This document shows positions 51,001 through 62,300 of a stretch of DNA of 64,000 bases, in pieces. This DNA comes from Aculops lycopersici (taxonomy: Eukaryota > Arthropoda > Arachnida > Trombidiformes > Eriophyidae). The stretch's first letter is position 1. Every line of letters starts with the position of its first letter. The stretch lies in the NCBI GenBank assembly GCA_015350385.1, contig WNKI01000002.1, positions 1,248,989 through 1,312,988 of the forward strand. Direction: 5' to 3'. Below the pieces are notes generated by a model. The model did not search any database. It had not been told where the DNA came from and was given only the letters and a program-made list of their open reading frames with translations. Both the position numbers and the translations under genes were made by a program.

Positions 51001-51173
51001 AGGCTGTTGAGCCAGCCGGAGTTGGAGTGGTCATTGAGGCGAAGCACATGTGCATGGTTATGCGTGGAGTTCAAAAGATCAACGCCAACACCATGACCTC
51101 GTGCATGATGGGCAACTTCCGCGACGATGTCAAGACCAGGGAGGAGTTTTTGTCGCTCATTAGAAACCCATGA
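45024..51173 (+). CDS. Aromatic L-amino acid decarboxylase fused in frame to GTP cyclohydrolase I
   Basis: The model is join(45024..45049, 45219..45396, 46989..47102, 47357..48192, 48390..48465, 49254..49355, 50223..51173), 760 residues; all introns are GT-AG and phases agree. Residues 1 to about 505 are a PLP-dependent decarboxylase that turns L-DOPA or 5-HTP into dopamine or serotonin. It has W-H-S-P-x-F-H-A-Y-F-P-T in exon 3, the ring-stacking His at about 224 (A-H-S-S-V-E-R-A-G), V-D-A-A-Y-A-G, and PLP Lys at about 335 in P-H-K-W. P-H-K-W favours AADC over tyrosine decarboxylase. An Asn-rich insertion sits near 165-200. The last exon completes the decarboxylase and then, with no stop, runs through a linker of about 25 residues into GTP cyclohydrolase I. 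That part begins at Met531 and has zinc ligands C650 and H653 in C-E-H-H and C738 in T-S-C-M-M-G. It makes dihydroneopterin triphosphate, the first step to tetrahydrobiopterin. Met531 has a good start context (AACAAAATGTC), so a separate cyclohydrolase product is also possible. Confidence 0.85.
45397..46988 (+). other. Intron 2 of the decarboxylase gene
   Basis: The donor GTAAGT follows GGT at the end of exon 2 and the acceptor TTTAG precedes ATGACC. The intron is about 1.6 kb and holds a short GA run near 45867-45881 and several open frames without family resemblance. Introns 1 (45050-45218), 3 (47103-47356) and 5 (48466-49253) also show no embedded gene. Confidence 0.7.
48193..48389 (+). 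other. Intron 4 of the decarboxylase gene, with a 69-base assembly gap
   Basis: The donor GTGAGT at 48193 and the acceptor AACAG before 48390 join exons 4 and 5 through a split Arg codon. N at 48211-48279 is flanked by CTCTC on both sides, so the missing sequence is probably a (CT)n microsatellite. The gap does not touch coding sequence. Confidence 0.85.
49356..50222 (+). other. Intron 6, possible internal promoter for the cyclohydrolase part
   Basis: This 867-bp intron separates the penultimate decarboxylase exon from the shared last exon (donor GTTAGT, acceptor ATTAG). If GTP cyclohydrolase I is also made alone, its transcript could start here, with the end of the decarboxylase as 5' UTR. 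A TATATAAAG-like string is present near 49467. The promoter role is inference only. Confidence 0.35.
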
Positions 51174-51759
51174 GTTGAATAGCTATTAGTTGATAGGTAA
51201 TAATAATCTTTTATGCCCTCTAACAATATTAACTATAATTTCAAGCGAACAACAACAACAACATTGGCATTAGGCATTTACCTACCTAACAATCATTTCT
51301 AACAAGCTAATAACTTTATAGTTAACCTGATATCTCGCACTTCATATAGAGTTTTTCTACTAGAATAGAGTTACTAATATAATTATCATTATTGACAAAT
51401 ATAATTATACTAACTATGAACATCAAGATCATAACTATGAACACACAACTACAGGTCAAAACTACATAATCACAATATACAAAAAACTAAAAATTTGCAT
51501 CTTAATCCTCCTTAATTCTTCCTTTTATTATTACTATTTTATATTTGCACTTTTCACCAATGATTTGTAAGTTAAATTGTCATAAAGAAAGAGAGGGTGA
51601 GAAGGAGGAAAATAAATAAAGATTTACGTTTGCAAAAACAATAGTCCCAATTGTCAATCAATTGGAATTACTTAATTTAATTGAGAATGTTTCGCCCGTT
51701 ACACTACTTATAGTTGAATGCAATTGTCTCAGGTAGTTGCTGATTCGTCTAGTATCAAA
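51174..51759. other. Intergenic region between convergent genes
   Basis: This AT-rich interval holds the 3' UTRs of the fused decarboxylase-cyclohydrolase gene and, on the other strand, of the NAPRT gene. An overlapping AATAAATAAA poly(A) signal at 51611-51620 fits the plus-strand gene. Confidence 0.65.
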
Positions 51760-53442
51760 TTATGAGAGCTCTCCAATGGGTGTCAAATTCAACTTGAGTT
51801 GATTCAACAGGTCAAAAAGCTTTTCGCTGACTGAAACCTTGTACGGAGTTGGATTCAACGATCGCTTAATGTCATCCGTAAGGTAGGCCAGGGTTCTTGC
51901 ACGATGAGATCTAATCTTGTCCAAACTAGGCGAATCGCGGGTTCGAGCTCCATCCCAACAAAGGTCATGAAGTTTCTCAACGCGAGTTGGCGTTGCATGG
52001 CATCGCTTTTCGGCCACAAATGGGTGACGACATAGAATTCGAACGCCCGCTTCCGGTGCTGGCTCTTCGAACATCATGATCAAGTCGAGCAATGCATTTC
52101 CATCCTTGCCAAACAAACGGTAGGCCGACTTCTTACATGGAATGGTTATCTTCTCAGGCATTGAGCTCAATTTCATGCATGGATTTCCATTCGTTTCGAC
52201 AAGCTTGTAAACGCAACCTAAAGCTGGCTGACTCTGACAAGTCACCAAGTGTGTTCCAATGCCAAGACTTGTAATGGCATGATCCTGATCACTTAAACTG
52301 TTGATAGTTTTCTCGTTTATATCATTCGAGGCAACAATCTCAAAGTTGCTAAACTCTTCGTCTAGACCATAGACGGTGCCAACTAAAGTGAACATTTTGC
52401 GTGCTTCTCTAGATAGGTAGGCCAAATCGCCCGAGTCGACACGTATACCCACCGGTTTGTATCCAAATTTGATCAATCCAAGTGCCACAATGCAATAGTT
52501 GATTAGTCCGCTTCGAATTACATCATATGTGTCAACCAATGTTAAGAACATATCGGGGAAGGCAACTGCAAATGCAATAAATGCCTCGAGCTCACTCCTA
52601 ACATTCGAGCCGTTTGTTGAACTGTCATTTTGACTCTTCTTATCGAGTATATTCTTCTTGAAGAATTCCTCCTCGATATCCAGACAATTCTTTGTGAAGT
52701 CCTCTACTTGATTTGTCTTCCTATTCAATAAGGACCTATGCTCGCCCACCGCTTTGCTGCGTTCTGCCAAATTGCTAGTAGTAAAATAAGCCATGATAAA
52801 TGAGTGACTCAATGTTCCGGAAACTGGAATTTTGAACTCTTTACCAGCCAACAGATTACTTGTAGCATCAAATCCTCCAATATACGAGTATCTGGAGGCC
52901 GAAAATCCTCCATCAGGTCCCTGGGCTCGACGTAGACCGAATTCCAACAATCGACAGTTAAACATATTACCCGACACTGCGGCCATCTTGTATCTAGCCG
53001 CATTGGTACTCACAAGACTTGCATAGTTGATGAGGTTAAGTAGAGCTGTCTCGATTAATTGCACGAGACCCAGTGGTCCCTCAACTCTTAGTAAAGGCAA
53101 ATTCGGAAAGCAAACACTACCCTCTTGGATTGCATAGAGTTTCATAGATTTGGTGTTTAATTGTTTGAGGTAGGTCCAAAATTCTGCTTCAATCTTCGAA
53201 TAATCGGATAATGTCTTTAGATATGCTACATCTTCGTCTGAAAACTTGAAATTTTCTATGTATCTCAATGAATCTTCGAGGCCAGCAAAAATTGTATACT
53301 CCCCTTTGAATGGATTCTTTCTAAAATATAAATCAAATACGGATGGTTCATTCTGCTTACCATCCTTCCAGTAAGCATAACACATACTAACTTGATACTT
53401 GTCGGTTAGTAAGGGTTGTACAAGATTGTTAACATATGGCAT
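51760..53442 (-). CDS. NAPRT: Nicotinate phosphoribosyltransferase (NAD salvage)
   Basis: This intronless frame of 560 residues starts M-P-Y-V-N-N-L-V-Q-P-L-L-T-D-K-Y-Q, the family N-terminus with its L-T-D-x-Y. It continues with F-x-L-Y-F-R-K-N-P-F, then E-F-G-L-R-R-A-Q-G-P-D-G near 170, G-T-L-S-H-S-F-I near 209, R-V-D-S-G-D-L-A near 337 and V-A-S-N-D-I-N-E near 372. These form the nicotinate and PRPP binding pocket. The enzyme makes nicotinate mononucleotide from nicotinic acid and PRPP with ATP, the first step of the Preiss-Handler route to NAD, in the cytosol. The length is close to the usual 530-560 residues. A short polar insertion lies near 265-280. It converges with the decarboxylase-cyclohydrolase gene and diverges from TBC1D23. 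Confidence 0.95.
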   Translation of the reverse strand: MPYVNNLVQPLLTDKYQVSMCYAYWKDGKQNEPSVFDLYFRKNPFKGEYTIFAGLEDSLRYIENFKFSDEDVAYLKTLSDYSKIEAEFWTYLKQLNTKSMKLYAIQEGSVCFPNLPLLRVEGPLGLVQLIETALLNLINYASLVSTNAARYKMAAVSGNMFNCRLLEFGLRRAQGPDGGFSASRYSYIGGFDATSNLLAGKEFKIPVSGTLSHSFIMAYFTTSNLAERSKAVGEHRSLLNRKTNQVEDFTKNCLDIEEEFFKKNILDKKSQNDSSTNGSNVRSELEAFIAFAVAFPDMFLTLVDTYDVIRSGLINYCIVALGLIKFGYKPVGIRVDSGDLAYLSREARKMFTLVGTVYGLDEEFSNFEIVASNDINEKTINSLSDQDHAITSLGIGTHLVTCQSQPALGCVYKLVETNGNPCMKLSSMPEKITIPCKKSAYRLFGKDGNALLDLIMMFEEPAPEAGVRILCRHPFVAEKRCHATPTRVEKLHDLCWDGARTRDSPSLDKIRSHRARTLAYLTDDIKRSLNPTPYKVSVSEKLFDLLNQLKLNLTPIGELS

Positions 53443-54392
53443 GTTGATTGTTTTTCTAAATGTCTATTTGTAAATTACTTGTACAATTGAGATAGGCGCC
53501 TCTAAAGAACTCGATTGGCAAAGGATCAAGAAGTTAAGTTGAGTAAGGAGAAAGTCCAAGCGGTAGTTTTTTCGTTGTGATATGTTTTATCGATTTTCGC
53601 GGTTTATAAGATTGATCACATTATTGCATGTAGCTGGTTTCCTGGCTTATTTGTGCTGGCCGATAAGTTTTCAATAGGATTCTAGTTCCTTAGTAACACA
53701 ATTGTGCGATAGATGGACAACGATAAAAGTTGACGTATGATTGGGATAACAATAGAGGCTCTAGATCCACAACAATTACGACAATATGTAGAAAATTGCA
53801 AATCTAATCGAACCTCTGAAAGAAATACTCGTGCCCCCAATCCATTTCGGGATGGCCACATGTATTATTATATCGAGCAACAACAACAACAACAATGGTT
53901 AAAAAGTGAAAACTTTTGCACTTGACGTGCGCGAGTTCAAATTTTGACCGATTACATTACAGGGAAAATTAGTGAGAATTTCAGGGAAAAATCACGGATG
54001 AATGGTGAATTCTTGAGCTGTCACATTGTGTGTCTTTTGCAGCCGCCGCCGTTTGTTTTGATAAAATCAACAACCCGTGGCTGAACTTGAGTCATGTTGA
54101 TATTTGCTCCACCATAACTGACTCAGGTAACTACACAAATTTTACTCCAATATCGAACCTAGACTAACTGTGTTAGAAAACCCAGTGGCATTACATGCTT
54201 TGACTAAAGTTTAGCACCTGACATGTTATTGTTTTGCCCAAGTGGTGAATCACCTCTGCATTCGCATGCTTGCTCTCAACTCTTCAATTATTTTATTTAA
54301 GTATCATTATAGAGAGCTTATCTCCGTATTAGATTCCAAGGATTCCAAACTCATGTTAAAACTAACAGAACACATGTTATATTACCCCAATC
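53443..54392. promoter_or_regulatory. Divergent upstream region of NAPRT and TBC1D23
   Basis: About 950 bp separates the two ATGs, so both promoters probably lie here. A small open frame at 53737-53925 (62 codons, ending in a CAA-coded Gln run) has no family resemblance. I see no clear core promoter element. Confidence 0.45.
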
Positions 54393-57300
54393 ATGGATAA
54401 AGAGGATTCGAATCCTATGGAAACCAACGTAGAAAACACTGAAGAGCAATCTCACGAGGAGACTACGAATTCTAGCACACCCAAACAGCTGGATGAAGAT
54501 GGAGGAAAAGAAGAAATAAAGCCGTCAGCAGAGCTAACAAATGAAGATAAGGCACAACCTTCGGATTCGGATGAAACGAAAAATAATCTATTAGATCAAG
54601 AGCAAGTTTCTAGTCATGAAACAAAGATAGAAGAGGCTGATGCTCGACAAGAATTGGCCAAAAATGATAATGAGAAGGAGGACGACGACAACGAAGATGG
54701 AATCAATCTTAGTGAGGAACTGGCAAAAGCTGAAGATGAGTCTTTTGGCTCGTTATCCGATGAGGAGATTTGTGATGCTCTCAACAATGATACTTGGATT
54801 GAAGAACTCGAGTGCGCCCTCCTTGCAGATTGTGATCCCGCAACATTGAAAAAAATTAGTGAAGGGAGGAGGATACCCTCCTCCTTGAGGCCAGATTATT
54901 GGCGTACCCTTCTTGCTCTGAACGACGCTGGTAAAGTCAAGCTAAATACTGAATACGACCTACCCAATCAGTTAGAAATAAGAACAGATTGTGAGAGGTT
55001 AGTCGAGGACATATCGGCTAACCTTGCCAAAGAGCCTTTAAGCGACGCTGACAAGTTACGACTGATAAGCGATTACGAATCTACCTTGACCACATACGTA
55101 AAGGCACGGCCCGAATTGAATTATTCACCTGACAATGGTTGGATTGATATCCTGAGAGTGTTGTACAATCTCGAGTTGAACGTCAGCCAGCTATACCAGA
55201 TATTCTTTCGAATAGTCGATCGTTATATTCCCAAAGATTTATCGAGAAAGCCTGTGCATTATTCGCATCCTTCACAGCAGCAACCTAAAAATGATACACA
55301 AGAGACTCCAAACCAAAAGCAAACCTCTAATCAAAATAAGCGTTCGTCAAACTTGACTGGTGACAAGAATCACCAGAGCAATAACAGCAGCATTCCTCAA
55401 AATTTTAGCTCTGCCAGCATAGACTCAAGTCAGAAAGATTACGAGAGATCCACGCAAGCATATCACCTATTGAGATTACTAATCCAATATCATGATCCAG
55501 AGTTGTGCTCAATACTGGACTCAAGGAAGGTGACACCAGATTTATATGTCAAAGATTGGTTTAGCTCATTATTCGCCCGAAGTTGTCCATCAAAAGTTGC
55601 TCTATTGATTTGGGACACTCACTTCAAGATGGCCGATCCATTTTTGATATTTTTTGCAGCAATAGTTATGGTTGTAAATGCTAGCGATGAGTTGAAGGCT
55701 AGCGATATGACGCAGAACAAGATGTTGACTGTCTTGAAATCTATGCCGAGTAGATTGGAAGAGGATGACATTGAAGATTTGTATTATTTAGTATCGAATC
55801 ACTACACCAACTCGACTCCTCGATCAATCAGATCTTACAGTCATCTATTTTTCATGGACACATTTGGAAATACTTATCTCGGAAGCGAAAGTCCCGAAGA
55901 TGGACAACCGATGGTGGATCTAAAGACATGCCGACTGACTAGGTCCCTCGATTTATCTCAATATTTATGTCTACCAATAGTGCCAGCCGAGATATTTGCC
56001 CTAGATACTTCCCAATCCAAGTCTAGTCCAACGCACTCATCGACTCTATTGAGATACTTCCTCGTCGACTGTCGACCAGCCGAGCAATACAATGCTGGCC
56101 ACCTAAAGAAAGCTTTTCATTTAGACTGCAGTCTAATGCTCCGAGAACCAAGAGCCTTCGCAACTGCAGTTCAAGCTTTACTCGAGATCCAGCGCCAGGT
56201 GGTTGCCTCGAAATCCAACACAGGAGGTCGTCATTTATGCTTCATCGGAAGCGGTCAAGAGGAGGAGGACCAATATGTCAATATGGTGGTGGCATCTTTC
56301 TTGCAAAAGAGTGAGAAGTATGTCAGCATTGTTCATGGTGGATTTGATGCAATACACGATTACATCAAAACAAAGAGTGAGCTAAAAAAATCATTTAACA
56401 AGTATATTGTTGACCACAACGAGGAACTTTGCAAAGCTTGTTACTCCAAGTCTCCCGAGGGGATCGAAAGATTCAAAGCAGCTACTGCAACATCGAAACC
56501 AACAACCATTCCAACAACAAACTCGAGCTCGTATTCATCAAGCGGCTTTAGCTCGGCTCAGTCTTTGTTTGCCTCGACAACAAGTTTTCTTCGGGGCGAC
56601 AGGAGTACGGCAGCAGGAGCTGCGAGTAACCTTTTATCCCAATCTAGTGTATCAATGCTTGACAATTTCTCAAAAGCCTTCTTGTCCAAGACAAATGTTA
56701 TCAAGGACAAGCTTGTTGAAACGTTGCAAACTACAAACATTCCATCGGCAGCTACTTTGTCATCCATGACCTCGAATGCAACCGGAAGAAGTCATGTGAG
56801 TAGCCAGGATAAGTTGGGAAAGAGATATATGGGAAGCGCGGGGGGTCGTTTTGAGAAGGACGACTTCGATTTTACTGGTAGGCGACGCTCGAAGGACGAT
56901 GCAATGAGTGAGCCAGTGCAGGAGATTCAATTAGACTCTTGGCTAGGTGAAAACAAGATTCTTGCTTCTTTCAAGTGCTCACAAATTAAGGGAACCGCGA
57001 GGTATCCAGGTTACATTGCCCTCTCTAAGACTCACCTTTGGATACTGCGCGAGATTCCGCACAACAAGGGCTTCGCCACAATTGCCGCACAAAGGCCACT
57101 AGATATGATTGTCCAGATAACAAGCAAACGAAAGCAGCCCGACTTTATAATTTTTCGTTATGGCTATGCAAATCACCAAAGCCAACAGCAAAAGGCGCAG
57201 CAATTATGTTCAACCCAAAGCAATGATAGCTCAGCCACGGACTCTCCCAGTTCGCCGGATGAATTTTCGGGATCGTCGTCCTCGACGAAGATCCCGCTCG

Positions 57301-57551
57301 ATGGTGGAGGTGGAGGCGGACTAAACTTGCCACCAGTGATTGCCTCTGATCATGTTCAAATTCCGCAAGCTTTCGAGGTGATAAGATTGATAAAACGTGA
57401 GATTGTTCGTATCATGGATGAGAGCGCCAACAAGACGACAACTACGGAGTCGCCAAAACCGGATGGTGATCAAAAGAATGACGACGATGATGGCGTTTCA
57501 AAAGAACATTCAAGAACCGAAGGAGTTGTAGAGCCCAGGCATTTGGAGTGA
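54393..57551 (+). CDS. TBC1D23: TBC1D23-type protein (TBC plus rhodanese domains), Golgi vesicle capture
   Basis: The intronless frame encodes 1052 residues. The first 130 or so are acidic and low-complexity. The TBC domain runs from about 158 (R-I-P-S-S-L-R-P-D-Y-W-R) to about 430 and is interrupted by an Asn/Gln-rich insertion near 290-345. A rhodanese-like domain lies at about 545-665 (L-V-D-C-R-P-A-E-Q-Y-N-A-G-H-L) with a G-S-G-Q-E-E-E-D-Q-Y loop in place of the catalytic Cys loop, so it is probably non-enzymatic. The C-terminal domain near 845-930 begins L-D-S-W-L-G-E. This domain order is specific to TBC1D23, which at the trans-Golgi bridges golgin-captured endosome-derived vesicles to the WASH complex. 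Human TBC1D23 is about 700 residues; the excess is in the N-terminal acidic part, the insertion, a Ser/Thr-rich linker and a charged tail. The first ATG after a stop-containing leader was used. Confidence 0.88.
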   Translation: MDKEDSNPMETNVENTEEQSHEETTNSSTPKQLDEDGGKEEIKPSAELTNEDKAQPSDSDETKNNLLDQEQVSSHETKIEEADARQELAKNDNEKEDDDNEDGINLSEELAKAEDESFGSLSDEEICDALNNDTWIEELECALLADCDPATLKKISEGRRIPSSLRPDYWRTLLALNDAGKVKLNTEYDLPNQLEIRTDCERLVEDISANLAKEPLSDADKLRLISDYESTLTTYVKARPELNYSPDNGWIDILRVLYNLELNVSQLYQIFFRIVDRYIPKDLSRKPVHYSHPSQQQPKNDTQETPNQKQTSNQNKRSSNLTGDKNHQSNNSSIPQNFSSASIDSSQKDYERSTQAYHLLRLLIQYHDPELCSILDSRKVTPDLYVKDWFSSLFARSCPSKVALLIWDTHFKMADPFLIFFAAIVMVVNASDELKASDMTQNKMLTVLKSMPSRLEEDDIEDLYYLVSNHYTNSTPRSIRSYSHLFFMDTFGNTYLGSESPEDGQPMVDLKTCRLTRSLDLSQYLCLPIVPAEIFALDTSQSKSSPTHSSTLLRYFLVDCRPAEQYNAGHLKKAFHLDCSLMLREPRAFATAVQALLEIQRQVVASKSNTGGRHLCFIGSGQEEEDQYVNMVVASFLQKSEKYVSIVHGGFDAIHDYIKTKSELKKSFNKYIVDHNEELCKACYSKSPEGIERFKAATATSKPTTIPTTNSSSYSSSGFSSAQSLFASTTSFLRGDRSTAAGAASNLLSQSSVSMLDNFSKAFLSKTNVIKDKLVETLQTTNIPSAATLSSMTSNATGRSHVSSQDKLGKRYMGSAGGRFEKDDFDFTGRRRSKDDAMSEPVQEIQLDSWLGENKILASFKCSQIKGTARYPGYIALSKTHLWILREIPHNKGFATIAAQRPLDMIVQITSKRKQPDFIIFRYGYANHQSQQQKAQQLCSTQSNDSSATDSPSSPDEFSGSSSSTKIPLDGGGGGGLNLPPVIASDHVQIPQAFEVIRLIKREIVRIMDESANKTTTTESPKPDGDQKNDDDDGVSKEHSRTEGVVEPRHLE

Positions 57552-59302
57552 CCAAAGACTCGAATCTAGGGGAAATTCTCAAGTTTTAATCGCCCTCACC
57601 GCTTATTTCCATTCAAGTAAATTTTGCCCACTTGTTTCCCAAAACTCAACTCTGTATCTAGATTGCATGCTCATTATATTCATTCAACAGGTCGTCGTTT
57701 GTTTGCGCTGGAAAATTTTATTTGCCAAACCCAAAATTTCTAATTATTTTTACTACAACTACAATTTGATCTAGTTTCTAAGTGCATTCGACGATAGCTA
57801 GCCATCAGTCTCTCGACTTCCGGTCACTGACCAGAGAATTGCTCAACGCCTACTGCTCAGTTGGTTTCAAATTCCAACTCGAGACTGACTGGAAATTGAC
57901 CCACAAATTTTGTGAACGGAGATGGCCATATATGTTACGACCATTAACAACATATTCAGTTAAATTACAAACGGAAGCTAATGCTGCCAAGCGACTTCCG
58001 TCTTTTTAGGCTAACGGTTACTACAGTTTTTCAGCTATTATTTCAAAATCACACTTTAGCAAAGAGCTCTTGTACATTGTGGACGTGACTAAAAACTCCT
58101 CTCCATAATAAGAGCATTATTTCTTCTTTCATACTCTGAATAGCAGCAATACTCCTCTTGTTCCCTTTTGGTTGATAACTGAGCATGTCAGCCAACGCGA
58201 CCATGTTACCTGAGCGGTCTGGCGGCATAGTTGTTGTTTCTGTAGTCGTCATGGTTACCTACTGCCTTAATTACAATACCGCACCAATACGCCGCCACCA
58301 TTTAATGCGCCAGTGCGCAACCGTCGACCTAGATCCCCTAAAAATGTTAGTAATCGTCGTACTAACCTGTACTGTATATTCAATCGCCGGCACACGCAAT
58401 GATTTCGGGCAAATCGCCGCGCGTTTGTCTCGTTGGCAAGCTACGTCTCGCTGGCCGACCTCAAATCTCAAGGTGTGCGTTAGTGCGACAGGTAACTCTG
58501 CGCAGTCGCAGAACTCATCACTATCCTCTCGTCCCTCTCTCTTGCTAGGCGTCACAGGTAGACGCTGACCAAAGCACAAAAACAAAATACTTCGACTAGC
58601 AAACCAACTAACTAACTGTCCGACTGGCGGCTTTGCGAGCATGCGAACATGGCCCTCTCATGTCAAGAGAGCCACTAAACAGTGCATCATCTGAGAAACA
58701 TCCCCCACCTGGCTGACAATAAACAAGATTAGAGGCCTAGATTCAAGGTCTCGGCAAGTTGATGCGAGTAGTTGTAGCCATGACCCAAATTAAATAGCCG
58801 CAGCAACAGCATCATCGTTCTTCTCTTACAACAACAACAACACCAACAAAGCCGTTAACCTTGGTGATCGTCGTCGGTAAGGTGGCCGCTGGTTTGCTCA
58901 TTAAGTTAGCCATTTATTTAGTTAAAGAAAGAAGATAGAGAGTTAGACAGTTGGATCCGTACGCAAAGTTTAATCGGATCAGAGATGCTTGCCATTGAGT
59001 GAGTGGGTTGACGAGTTTGGTTGGTCAGTCTATTGGATGACCAGTAGACTGGTGATAAACAACGTAGAGCAAGATGAACAGAAGCTTATAGTTGAAGTCT
59101 TCCCAGTTTTTATGTATCAATATTCGATTACATCAGGGAAATATCAAGACAAATCATCAGATTGAAGCAACCCTAAGAGACAGAACAATTTTATCCAACT
59201 TTACTTTCAATCCAAGTGCCAAATTTACACATTATTATCATTGTTTTTATTACATCCTACCTGCAATTGGTTCATTAGTCGATCTAGAAGATCCCATTCA
59301 AC
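57552..59302. other. Intergenic region between TBC1D23 and the ankyrin-repeat gene
   Basis: No exon is supported. The ATG-started frame at 58185-58568 has two hydrophobic runs but no recognisable family, and a similar-sized frame overlaps it on the other strand, so I treat it as chance. The final 250 bases are probably leader sequence of the ankyrin gene. Confidence 0.55.
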
Positions 59303-62300
59303 ATGAAGCAATCACTAGATCCTAGAGCCGGGAATGAGCAGCTAGCAGCTGAAGATTTGAGTGCCAACAGTAACAACAACATCAACAACCGACTTAGTCG
59401 AAGCAATGGCCACGCCCACCACCGGCACCACTCCTCCCGACCCTCGACCTTCGACCAGCTGATTGAGGCGTGCAAACGGAAGGACCTAGCGAGCATTCAG
59501 TCGATTGTTGGCGGACGGCCTGAGTTGGTGAACAAACGTGATAGGCTCAATAGAAATTTGTTGCACTATTCTGTGATTTTAGTCCAGAGTGGCGAATCGA
59601 CAAAGTTTCAAAAGACCAACAGTGAACAGGTGGAGGCTAATCGATTATTAGAATCTAGGTCCTTGGATTGCTTTAGTTATTTAATTGATCGAGGCGACAT
59701 CAAGTTGTGGTGGCAACAGGATGCCGATGGACTTAGTGTGCTTCACTTAGCTGTGATTAGTTCCAATTTAACTCTCGTTAGACACTTAATTTATGAGCAT
59801 CCCTACTCGACCAAATACCCACTTGTTTGCACGCTTGACAACGAACACCACTCGCCCCTCCACTGGGCAGTGATAACAAACAATCTGGATTGCGTCAAGT
59901 TGTTAATCAACTACGCGGGCGTCAAGCTTGCCCACGAGCCCGATTTGAATGGCGCCACTCCGCTTCACTATGCAACTCAAATTAGCGACTACCCCAAGTA
60001 CCGACAGCAACTCAGGGATATGCTCAAGAGCGTTGGCAGTCATCAGTACCCATCGTCGCAAGTTATCCAATGGTTAACCTCAATGGATAGCGTTCACCGC
60101 GAATCGGACGACCCTCAAGGTAAAGCGATAGTGAGGGGCAATGGGCAGCTAGCGCAGCAGCAGCGGCAGTGGATGACCACCAACTACTCGTCGATGGATG
60201 CAACAAGCGACACAACCTCCACAGGTGGTTATGAGGTTTTGGAGTACCTGGTTAGATTGCCTCAAGTAAACCTGGAATGCGTCGATAAGGATAGAAGGAC
60301 CCCTCTCCTTTGGGCTGCAAGTTCTGGTTGCCGCGAAGCAATAGTTTTGCTCGTAAGTCGAGGCGCCAACATAAACTGTTCCGATATCAACAGGCTGAGT
60401 CCGTTGCATTGCGCCGCGAGTCATGGATTCACCGAGTGTTTAGAGTGTCTCTTGAATCTTAGTCAGGGAAGTGGGGAGGCGACGCAAAATCCAACAACAA
60501 ATGATAATAATAGCAATAGCAATCAGGTAAATCAATCGGACAGCCTGAACTGCACCCCTCTATTCTATAGTGTGTTGAGTGGAAACATAGATTGCATTGA
60601 GTTGCTACTGGATCGTGGAGCCAAATGCGATTGGCAGGACGCAAAGGGGAGGACTGCGGCCCATTTTGCCGCCTTAAAGGGACAATTGAATTCCCTGAAA
60701 TTGTTGCAAGATCGAGGGGCCAATTTGTGGCTGCCCAATAAGCAGGGTGACTTACCATTGCATTATGCAATCAAGAGTGGCAGACAACAGGTGGTTCGGT
60801 GGTTGTTGGAAAATTCGCCCTATGAGAGAGCAATCAATGCAATCAACAATTTTGGTCGAGCGCCAATCCATTTGGCCATCATAAAAGACAATGCAAGTAT
60901 GGCCGAGTATTTGATCCAGTGTGGGGCCAACTTGAACCAGTTGGTGAAGGTGCGCGACAGGTTGACATCATCGAAGTCAGCCACTCAAGGTAACATGTGG
61001 TCGTCGTTGCATGACACAAGCGACTCGGCGAGTGGCGAGCACACGACGCCGAGCAACGAGGCCCCGTTAATGACCAAACAACAACAGCAACAGCAACAGC
61101 AACAAGTGGTCAACACTCGGACTAAGAATGGCTCCAGTTACCATTATGAGACTGCAATGGATATGGCGTCCAAGTTGGGGCACCATGATTGTCTCAAGTT
61201 GCTCATAGCTCACAACGCTTTACCTGCGGCCAAAGTTTTGGCCGACCGACAAACCGGGAATGTCAAGAGATCCATTGGAAACTCAATGTCTCTCTTTGAC
61301 CTTCAGTCTGTCGACGGTCCCTCGCCCATCGGCTTTGACACAAGTAGCTCGAGTGCATCCACCATCTTGCCCATGAATCAGACTCCGCAACAGGTAGGCA
61401 CGCCCACAAATTTGCCTGCATTCTCAAGGATGCCCAAGTTGACGCGACCTGCGCCAGATTCTTTGCCCATGTCAGACTCAACAGGTAGCTCGGCGTTGTC
61501 TCAAAACTCAATGAACAGTGTGAGAGGTTTGGGCAAGCTACCACAGAAATCGGCTCAATTTGCTCCAAAAACTACACAACCGATTGGAAGATCATCTGGA
61601 GATGGGAGGCAACAAAGTGAGCTTGTGGATAGGGAGCGAGCTAGTTACCCATGCAAGGGAGGTATTAGTTACAACAACGACCTAATGGACGCGTCGATCA
61701 AGTGCCGTGTTTATTCTAATCCATCAAGCCACCCTCTTCAGCATCAACATCAGCATAGAAGTTTCCCTGAAACCAACAATGTCAATCATCAGCTCAATCA
61801 GCGCGTTCGCATTCCTCGCTCAACCTCTGGTGCCGGCGGTAGGTCCTCTAGGTCCGCCGAGGCGGCTTCCGGTTATAGCGCATTTGGCTCGCAGGAGATT
61901 GTAACAAATGTCAATGTTTACACCACCTCGCCATGCGCCCATTGTATGCACAATCAGTTGGTTGGCGATGATTGCATTCAATGTGCTCAGTTGCCAACAA
62001 TGGCCTCACCGCAGCAATATCGGCGCCACCAACAACAGCGCTCTAAATCCCAAGGACGAGCTGCGAGCTCACAAATGGTGCCAGCAGCTCGACGTAGCAT
62101 CGAAGTTGTATCAGGTGACGACTCAGATTTAACCAGTGAGATGGCAACAGGTGGCGAGAGCGAACAGGAAGTTGGCGGTGAGAACCAGTTGCCGGCAATT
62201 ATTGGTCAAAAGAATCAAATTGCACAGAAACCTCTCAGTTATAACGTACAGCACCAGCACCAGCAGAGACCAAACCCTCAATTGCGACACCTGCCGCCGA

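Noticed and set aside
58185..58568. A 127-codon ATG frame with two hydrophobic stretches
   Set aside because: A similar-sized frame overlaps it on the opposite strand, there is no recognisable motif, and no splice or promoter context supports it.
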